From positions 1 through 64,000 of the forward strand of contig FWCC01000025.1 in the NCBI GenBank assembly GCA_900169235.1: DNA of 64,000 bases, read 5' to 3'. Origin of the DNA: Zarea fungicola (Eukaryota > Ascomycota > Sordariomycetes > Hypocreales > Cordycipitaceae). Positions 58,001 through 64,000 of the stretch are shown here, in pieces. A model generated the notes under the pieces. It saw nothing but the letters and a program-made list of their open reading frames with translations. It was not told where the DNA came from and did no database searches. Numbering within the stretch: the stretch's first letter is position 1; each line of letters begins with the position of its first letter. Position numbers and translations under genes: made by a program.

Positions 58001-58466
58001 CGTTGGTGGTTCTCCTTTCTGTCCCCGTTCCAAGCAGACAAGTTTTTGAAGATGCAAGTCGGATATATGCTAACAGCCTGCCTTCTTCTTTACTGCCCGG
58101 TCTCTTTCCACCTTTCTCCTGCTGCAAAACCTTGTTGATACATGCGTTTTGTGGCGGAGTTGTGGGTTTTAGATGGCTTTATGGGGCTTTTTTCTCCTTA
58201 CGCCAAGCGGCAATTGTCGACAGGAGTCACCAGCTAAGTTTCGGTACCTCGGTAACTGTGCTCTTCTAAATTAATCTCCAAGCCTGGTCCGTTGAAAGCA
58301 AGCTGCTTTTGTGGTATATCATTACTGTACGGTGCCCACTCCTGGCCTTGCATCGTGATGAACTGTACCTCTTCCCCTTTGTGGCAATAGCGCGCCGTAG
58401 CCGTATTCAAAGAAGAAATTAGTCCTTATACCAGCCAAAAAATAGAGCAATGAATGCGGGCATCTG

Positions 58467-58852
58467 CCAAATTAAGGGAGCCCTGAAACACGTACAACCG
58501 AAATTGAGAAGCCTAGAACGCGCTATACTGAATTAGACCGAGATCTCTAGACGATATAAGACACACTATCAGTAGCACTTCTTTATCACAGTAAAGCATT
58601 ATATTATAACGTAAAATATAATTTTTAACATCACAGAAAAATATATATTATCTTTTCATCTTAGTAATAATCTTTCTGTATTTTTAATATTTAGGCATTT
58701 TATAATTCAAACTCATATTTCTAACGGTATGATGTTAGTGAATAATGTATCTTGTGTAATGGCCAGTTGATTGCTAAGAATGGCTTAAAGAGGTTAGGAG
58801 CTATAGGCTTCTCAATCTGGGTTGTACGTATTTCAGGGCTCCCTTAATTTGG
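58467..58852. mobile_element. MITE-like element with 48-bp terminal inverted repeats
   Basis: The left arm 58467-58514, starting CCAAATTAAGGGAGCCCTGA, is the reverse complement of the right arm 58805-58852 with three mismatches. The 290-bp interior is AT-rich and has no coding capacity. Size, long terminal repeats and noncoding interior fit a non-autonomous DNA transposon. I see no clear target-site duplication, so the ends may be a few bases off or the duplication may have decayed. Confidence 0.8.
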
Positions 58853-59043
58853 ACGTATGGCCCACGTTGCTAGCCAAATGTAGCTGTTGGTGCCAACGTG
58901 AGCAGTTGTTACTGGCAATATAGATGTCGTGTCGCTTCATAGAAAGCTAGCAGCGGGTATGGCTGCCTTGCTCTGGGCGGCGCGACCATATCAAGATGGG
59001 TTATTAGTGTGCTCGCATCTGCTGGAGTCACCGCAGAAGCAAG

Positions 59044-59069
59044 TACAGTGGGCACCTTCGCCCACTGTA
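59044..59069. repeat. Perfect 10-bp hairpin
   Basis: TACAGTGGGC and its exact complement GCCCACTGTA are separated by ACCTTC. It lies 610 bp before the glycosyltransferase start and is not followed by a T-run, so it is not an obvious terminator. Confidence 0.8.
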
Positions 59070-59679
59070 GCACCGACGACACTAACGTTGCACACAACCA
59101 ACAGCTTGCCTTGGCCGACCAAGTCCTGCCTGCAGATGCCTTGATCCCAGCGCGTGCGATGCAGCAGCAGCAATTAAAAGATTTAAAGCAATTTTTTTCT
59201 ATTTAAAATTATTTTAAATTGACTACTAGCTCGACGTTTTCGTATATTTCAATCACTGCAACCATGCGGAGGATGTCGAATGGTTTTCTGAATGACGGAT
59301 CATTGGCGCTAATTTGTGTAGGCAATACCGCACATCCTATGTAGAGGAAAACATGCCGCGTTAAAAACGACGATGAACAATAATGTAGTTAGGCATGGTG
59401 TCGCTGGAATTGTCATCTTCGGATATTTCCGTATTAAGCGCATCGCTCTATACCCACCTCGGGCGAACTCACTCAGACGTCAGCCGAGACAGTCACAGCC
59501 AGTTCACCACGTTAGAGAAAATCAAGCGGCGCGGTTGGTAAAGGCTACAGGCAAGGCGCTCTCGGATCTCATCAACCTGGCCAGGTAATCCTGCCAAGCA
59601 GTTTTGCGTTGTGGCCTGTCTTTTCCTATTCTCTGCCACCCTGCTTCAAGTTCGGAGATTACCCAGCAGCATCGCAACA

Positions 59680-61401
59680 ATGCCGAAACGATCAATCACG
59701 GCCCTAGCGGCGGCAGCTACCATGGTCGCTGCCTACTTCCTTCAATCGCTTGCGATTCTTGTTGTCGGTACGATAATCTTGTGTAGCATATGGCTCCCGA
59801 CTTCCATTGTCGCCTTTACAGGTGTCGCTGCGATTGTCGGGTTACTCTCTGTGCAATACGCGTCCATATCCGCCTCAGTGCCTACAGCGTACGTCACCGG
59901 TCGCAATAACACTGCACTCTTCATTGTATCGGACGGCCATGGCCTTTCCAATGTTCATATGGCAACTGCCCAAAGCCTGATGGAGCGACACCCGGACATC
60001 CAGTTGCACTTTGCGACCTACCCCACGATGGAATCCAAAGTCGCTCGCCTGTCTGAGCAGGCAAAAACCCGCCAGCCCCGCGCCAAGGACATTATATTTC
60101 ACGCCATCACAAGTGGGCGTCCCTTTTTTGAGGCCATGGAGGACATTGTGCCCAAATTCGCAGCGGGCGGCCAAATCAGCTCCGTCGCACCGCCCGGCCT
60201 TCGCGGCGTCGGGCACCTCGTGTCGCTGATGGGCAAGGCGTTTGCGCCGTGGAAGCCCGAGGAGCATCTCGCCCTGCACAATGAGCTCCGCGGCGTCATT
60301 GACGACGTGGACCCCGCCGTCGTCCTTCTCGATACCGTCTTTGCGCCGGCGATTGAGGCGACGCGCGGCCGCCACCGAATGCACGCCTTCATCACGCCCA
60401 ACACGCTGGTGGACAACTTTCCGCACGTCCAGCCGCGCGGTAAAATGTTTTGGAAATACCCGGCCCTGTCCTCGGGGTTTCCGTATCCCGTCCCGTGGAG
60501 GCTCATACCGCTCAACGTGTACCTCAACGCGAGAATCATCTATACCCTGCTCACCATGGCGGACGTGGAACCTGTCCGGGAATACCTGCGCGCGCACGAC
60601 GTCAAGGATCCCGTCAACTTTATGGGCTTGCATCGGCCAGAGATACCGTGGATCACGCAGTCTACGCCGGGCGCCATGATTCCCGTGGACGTCGTCCCCG
60701 CCAACGTAACCTGCACCGGTCCGATGGTGTTGTCGCCAGCCGCGGCAGCAGAGACTGACCCTGAACTGGTGGAGTGGCTCATGCTGGCGCCGACAGTCTT
60801 GATCAACTTGGGCAGCGCCTTTACCTACAGCATTGCACAGACGGAGAGAATGATTGCCACCATTGAGAGGCTTCTGGAGCAGTCTGACCTGCAGGTTCTG
60901 TGGAAATACAACATCTCGCCGCCCGTGGCATCGGAATACAACTGGCAGCGTGCTGTCAAAGGTTTGACGGAGACCGGAAGGGTCCGAGTATTGAGCTGGA
61001 TCAGCGTCGACCCCCCAGCCCTGCTACAGTCAGGTCACATTACTGCCTTTGTATCGCATGGTGGTGCTGGCGGCTTCCATGAAGCCATAGAAGCTGGGGT
61101 GCCAACGGTAGTGCTGCCCATGTGGGTCGATCTCTACAATTTTGCCCGGCTGACGGAGCAAATTGGTGTTGGTTTATGGGCCTGTCAGGATACCAGTCCG
61201 TATTATGACGAGGACTGTCTCGGTGCGGCCATTATGAGAGTCTCGGACGGCGGACCGGAGAGTGCAGCCATGAGGGCCAAGGTCAAGGAGCTCAGCGACA
61301 GAGTGAGGCTGAATCCTGGACGAGATATCGCTGCCGATGTGGTTGCCAAGCTCGCGGCACTACAAAAGCTTGAAAACAATAAGGGTGGACTTTGCAGATA
61401 A
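59680..61401 (+). CDS. UDP-glycosyltransferase (family 1)
   Basis: This is a single-exon gene of 573 residues, with ATG at 59680 (MPKRSITALAAAATMV). Three hydrophobic stretches in the first 60 residues would anchor it to a membrane, unlike most soluble fungal enzymes. The acceptor-binding half begins with ALFIVSDGHGLSNVHMATAQSL; the catalytic-like His is in this stretch. The donor-binding half carries INLGSAFTYS, VRVLSWISVDPPALL and the signature SHGGAGGFHEAIEAGVP (about 456-472), with VVLPMWVDLYNFA in place of the usual PxxxDQ, so the DQ pair that contacts the sugar is DLY here. It would transfer a sugar from a UDP-sugar to a small lipophilic acceptor or sterol. Both sugar and acceptor are unknown. 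Confidence 0.9.
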   Translation: MPKRSITALAAAATMVAAYFLQSLAILVVGTIILCSIWLPTSIVAFTGVAAIVGLLSVQYASISASVPTAYVTGRNNTALFIVSDGHGLSNVHMATAQSLMERHPDIQLHFATYPTMESKVARLSEQAKTRQPRAKDIIFHAITSGRPFFEAMEDIVPKFAAGGQISSVAPPGLRGVGHLVSLMGKAFAPWKPEEHLALHNELRGVIDDVDPAVVLLDTVFAPAIEATRGRHRMHAFITPNTLVDNFPHVQPRGKMFWKYPALSSGFPYPVPWRLIPLNVYLNARIIYTLLTMADVEPVREYLRAHDVKDPVNFMGLHRPEIPWITQSTPGAMIPVDVVPANVTCTGPMVLSPAAAAETDPELVEWLMLAPTVLINLGSAFTYSIAQTERMIATIERLLEQSDLQVLWKYNISPPVASEYNWQRAVKGLTETGRVRVLSWISVDPPALLQSGHITAFVSHGGAGGFHEAIEAGVPTVVLPMWVDLYNFARLTEQIGVGLWACQDTSPYYDEDCLGAAIMRVSDGGPESAAMRAKVKELSDRVRLNPGRDIAADVVAKLAALQKLENNKGGLCR

Positions 61402-61758
61402 GCTTGAAGACGGTACACCTTGTTGTGTCTGCCTACTTTACTTTGACGACTGCTTGATGAAACAACACAAAGGGCATTGGCACAAGCCCAACTACCTCTC
61501 TAGAATAGATAAGAACACCGATTTTCTCAGCTGTTCCAACAACGATTCAGCAATCTCGAATTGGGTCTAATTTGGCTTCTTTCAAAATTGTTCAAAACCA
61601 TCGGCCCCAGCCAGGAACTGGCAGAGGGGCACGCGAACGCAAAAATAGTAGATGATCTCTCGAAAATAGCAAAGCCGCGTAAAATTGAAAAGCTACTGTT
61701 CATGCTCTAGCTTATAGCTAGCAACTGGGACAATTAAAAGGCAAAAAGAATAAACGAT
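61402..61758. other. Short intergenic region
   Basis: 3' flank of the glycosyltransferase gene. Its end includes the tRNA terminator. Confidence 0.5.
61743..61747 (-). terminator. Pol III terminator of tRNA-Gly
   Basis: A run of five T on the minus strand lies 12 bases beyond the tRNA 3' end, the usual RNA polymerase III stop signal. Confidence 0.6.
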
Positions 61759-61837
61759 GCGTGATCTGGGAATCGAACCCAGGGCTCCCCGACGTTGCTG
61801 ATGGCAACGGAGAATTTTACCACTAAACCAATCACGC
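61759..61837 (-). tRNA. tRNA-Gly(GCC) with a short intron
   Basis: Seven acceptor pairs are perfect (GCGTGAT with ATCACGC). The A box TGGTTTAGTGG and B box GGTTCGATTCC are canonical. The T stem CTGGG pairs with CCCAG. The anticodon loop TTGCCA carries GCC, and the anticodon stem (CTCCG with CGGGG, one G-U pair) closes only if about nine extra bases after the anticodon are removed, so a small tRNA intron is present. Total length is 79, giving 70 plus CCA after splicing. Confidence 0.95.
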
Positions 61838-62457
61838 TTCGATGAACGGCGACCGAGTTAAATGCATTTAGAACAGTTTGTGCGAAATTGCCATGATGCT
61901 GGATGCTTCTCGGTCCGGTAGTCGCCTAGGCCAGCAGCCTTCAATCAGTTTACGTTGGGTAAATAATCAGGACTGAAAGACGCGAGCTAGGTGCTCTAGG
62001 GACAGGATTTTGGCTTCTGAAGTGATTAAAATCCACCAACTAGGCGATATCGACGCATGTAACAAAAGAGGATCGCTCTTTTCGCCCTTTTCTGTAGAGT
62101 TTCTTCCCCAATACACTTGGCAAAGCTTCGTTCAACCATAGTCCGGCCTGCCATTACTGCCGGCGTGCTCTGAGAAATACAGCAGCATCATGCCCAATCA
62201 TGAAAGAAGAAAACAGAGACATTAAAAATTATTCCTTTAATCCTCAACGAAAAACGTAATTAATTATCTTGCCACAGACCAATGACAGTAAGTCCTCGTA
62301 CCATTCATCTCGCTCTTTCAGTAGTCTAGTCAAAAATGTGCCCAATGCAGTTTAGCGTTTCCAATCTCCAAGCCCATCTCCTCCACCTCCAACGTCACCA
62401 TCTCCATGTAGCAACTTTATTCATCTACTCACAACTCAAAATAGCGACTCCAGCGCA
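61838..62457. other. Intergenic, no supported gene
   Basis: This is the region between the tRNA and the LYR-motif gene; AT-rich promoter DNA with no further feature that I can support. Confidence 0.5.
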
Positions 62458-62862
62458 ATGACGCCGCCGCCTCTCCGACACCAAGTCATTGCCATATACA
62501 AAGAGCTCCTATATCTAGGCCGTGAATACCCGCTGGGGTACGGCTACTTTCGCCCACGTCTGCACAAGGCCTTTATGGCGAAGGCGGGTGAGCAGGACGA
62601 GGACAAGATACGACAGGGCATAAAACAAGCTGAATATGTGAAAAAGGGTAATTTTTCCCCTTTATTCTTTATTCACCCAATGTCGTAAATTAACATATTT
62701 GCTAACATTTATTTTATTTTATTTTATCTGCAGAAATTGAAGCTCTGTTTGTGTCACCAGCTATTTCCATAGGTACAGCGACAGTTTTGCTAACGAAGAA
62801 GTGGCAGATATTACTTGAAACGATATCGTACATTACGCAAGAGATATGTGGCAGATGCATAA
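62458..62862 (+). CDS. LYR-motif protein, LYRM5/ETF regulatory factor 1 type
   Basis: This three-exon gene (62458-62647, 62734-62746, 62808-62862) encodes 85 residues. Exon 1 carries the LYR-like signature in [19 protein letters not shown] with RPRLHKAF and IKQAEYVKK. The middle exon is only 13 nt and supplies EIEAL. Exon 3 gives [17 protein letters not shown] and the stop; without the micro-exon the conserved YYLKRYR end would be lost. Both introns have good acceptors and the second has a GCTAAC branch. Members of this family are small mitochondrial matrix proteins that bind the acyl carrier protein; LYRM5 removes flavin from the electron transfer flavoprotein. Length and motif order match that branch well. 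Confidence 0.9.
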
Positions 62863-63203
62863 CGTCCAAAAAATGCAGAAGATTCTTGTTCAAAAACTGT
62901 AAAATATAAAAAACTGTATAACTATATATATATATCCATAAGGCTCTCATAACAGTCACTGTTTTTTCATTCATTTATACTCTCATAACTAAAACGACAA
63001 AAAGAAAGATCAGCATGTCCAAAATATCCAAGTATCCAAAAGATCCATCGCCCAAAAAGAATGCTTTGTGTGTTTTGAATCTAGTATTCTTGAGAAAAGA
63101 AAACTTCATGTTCCAAACTGGTCATTTTCCAATGCCTCGGGCAAATGGAAATCCTGTAAAAATTCGCTTCTCGTCTTCATTTTTGCTTCGTCGTCCTTGC
63201 TCC
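62863..63203. other. Convergent intergenic spacer
   Basis: AT-rich 3' flanks of the LYR gene and of the methyltransferase; a TATA repeat is at 62923-62934. Nothing else is seen. Confidence 0.5.
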
Positions 63204-64000
63204 TTATGACTTTCGCTTCGTTGCCGTCCACGCACCAACCTCTAAACACTCACCCCAGCTCGTTCCGCTATCGCTCATCAAGTCGCCCATCATCTTGCCC
63301 ATCCACACATCCCACTCGTCCTGGCTCTTGCCCGACACCTCGCGCAGAATCGGCTCCAGGGCCTGCACCTGCTGCACCACCGTCAGGAGCGCCGTCTGCC
63401 GAAGGGCTTCCTGGCCCGGCGACAAGACGCGGCTGTCAGCCCTTGGCGTGGTGGTGCTCGCTGCCCTCTCTCGCGAGGCTGCCGTGATGGGCTTGCCGTC
63501 CTTGGTCACGACGCCACCGCCGACCCCTTCGCGCTCCCAGCGGACTTCGCTTAATGGGATCGCCATGCGCCGCGAGCGGACGTCGGTCAGAGCCTCGGAC
63601 TCCTGGAGCAGGGTCGGGCCGATGAGGGTGCAGGGGACGGCCGTCAGGTCACGCGCTTCCAGAGCACGCGACAGCCACTGGTTGTAGTCGATGAGGAAGC
63701 TGTTGAGAGGCGCCGAGAGCGGCGTTTTGCCATTCATGACGTACGCGCCCAGACTCGTGGCCGCTGCCTGGTCCTCGGTGTCTTCACCGCCGGCGAGCTT
63801 GGCGTCGGGGACGTGCTTGCGGAGCATGCGGATGAGATGGTCCGATTCCCAAATCTCGAGGACGCCGCCGGGGCGGAGCAGGCGAATGTACTCGTCGACA
63901 AAGTGCTGGTGCTGGAGGTTGGTCGTGGCCAGGCTCATGTCCTTGACCATGACGAGGTCATATGCTTCGCTTTCGACGGGCCAGGGCAGCTGGCGGAGGT
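63204..64000 (-). CDS. SAM-dependent methyltransferase, C-terminal part (cut by window end)
   Basis: The reading frame is open to the last base, so the start lies outside. The visible part, about 265 residues, begins in the SAM-binding domain: LPWPVESEAYDLVMVKD and HFVDEYIRLLRPGGVLEIWE are the post-motif II and III strands of class I methyltransferases. A long helical C-terminal part follows with a low-complexity Ala/Arg/Thr insert (AASRERAASTTTPRAD) and ends at 63204. The N-terminal SAM-binding glycine motif must lie in the neighbouring sequence. Fungal relatives of unknown target are common; nothing here identifies the substrate. Confidence 0.8.
   Translation of the reverse strand, partial: LRQLPWPVESEAYDLVMVKDMSLATTNLQHQHFVDEYIRLLRPGGVLEIWESDHLIRMLRKHVPDAKLAGGEDTEDQAAATSLGAYVMNGKTPLSAPLNSFLIDYNQWLSRALEARDLTAVPCTLIGPTLLQESEALTDVRSRRMAIPLSEVRWEREGVGGGVVTKDGKPITAASRERAASTTTPRADSRVLSPGQEALRQTALLTVVQQVQALEPILREVSGKSQDEWDVWMGKMMGDLMSDSGTSWGECLEVGAWTATKRKS

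Larger units (their letters stand above)
58001..59679. other. Intergenic region holding a MITE-like element
   Basis: This 1.7-kb stretch contains the inverted-repeat element 58467-58852 and the hairpin 59044-59069. The central part (58560-58740) is very AT-rich. No protein is recognised. Confidence 0.55.

Noticed and set aside
20803..61401. A single secondary-metabolite cluster made of the DUF829, P450, wax-synthase-like and glycosyltransferase genes
   Set aside because: The genes are spread over 40 kb among housekeeping genes and no live core enzyme (PKS, NRPS or terpene cyclase) is present; the only core enzyme is the dead PKS outside this span.

Overview
The window is nuclear DNA of a filamentous ascomycete, most likely a sordariomycete and perhaps one of the Hypocreales. 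The evidence is split genes with short introns (about 50-100 nt, GT-AG, often with a CTAAC-type branch point), Zn2Cys6 regulators, a PTH11/rhodopsin-domain membrane protein, a Clr5-ankyrin protein, remains of a highly reducing polyketide synthase (PKS) and dispersed 5S rRNA copies. The order is inferred, not proven. Start codons were placed at ATG, and most splice sites were chosen because they join two conserved reading frames in phase.

Layout. 1-2.7 kb: no gene, one strong hairpin. 2.7-5.9 kb: two secreted peptidases facing each other, an A1 aspartic protease (+) and an M28 zinc aminopeptidase (-). 7.3-10.5 kb: a Zn2Cys6 regulator (-) with an unusually long first intron, followed by 3.7 kb of low-complexity DNA. 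14.1-17.9 kb: a dead secondary-metabolism locus, made of the C-terminal half of a reducing PKS (+) with stops and a frameshift, abutting an inverted stump of an acyltransferase gene (-). 20.8-22.2 kb: PTH11-like seven-helix protein. 23.5-24.5 kb: DUF829/PaxU-like protein. 25.27-25.71 kb: a small three-exon gene for a secreted trypsin-inhibitor-like (TIL) cysteine-rich protein, alone in about 6 kb of otherwise empty DNA. 30.6-34.2 kb: SLN1-type hybrid histidine kinase. 35.1 and 41.4 kb: two 5S rRNA-related copies. 36.3-40.1 kb: a five-exon Clr5-ankyrin protein (-), opposite a 64-residue single-helix protein (+). 42.3-44.3 kb: second Zn2Cys6 regulator (-). 45.3-46.0 kb: small membrane protein. 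47.0-50.6 kb: a divergent P450 / MetE-like pair. 51.2-53.0 kb: ELP3. 53.6-54.0 kb: ricin-B-type lectin. 55.0-58.0 kb: amidohydrolase and wax-synthase-like acyltransferase, convergent. 58.5-58.9 kb: a 386-bp MITE-like inverted-repeat element. 59.7-61.4 kb: UDP-glycosyltransferase. 61.8 kb: intron-containing tRNA-Gly(GCC). 62.5-62.9 kb: LYR-motif protein with a 13-nt micro-exon. 63.2 kb to the end: a methyltransferase cut by the window edge.

Housekeeping genes (ELP3, LYR protein, tRNA, SLN1 kinase) are mixed with accessory genes (peptidases, TIL protein, lectin, P450, glycosyltransferase, Clr5-ankyrin). I see no intact biosynthetic cluster; the only clear cluster signal is the PKS/acyltransferase relic. 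The items most worth a second look are the TIL gene, the PKS/acyltransferase relic, the 5S copies (one split by the only N gap), the Clr5-ankyrin/small-helix pair, two GC-AG introns and the 13-nt micro-exon.
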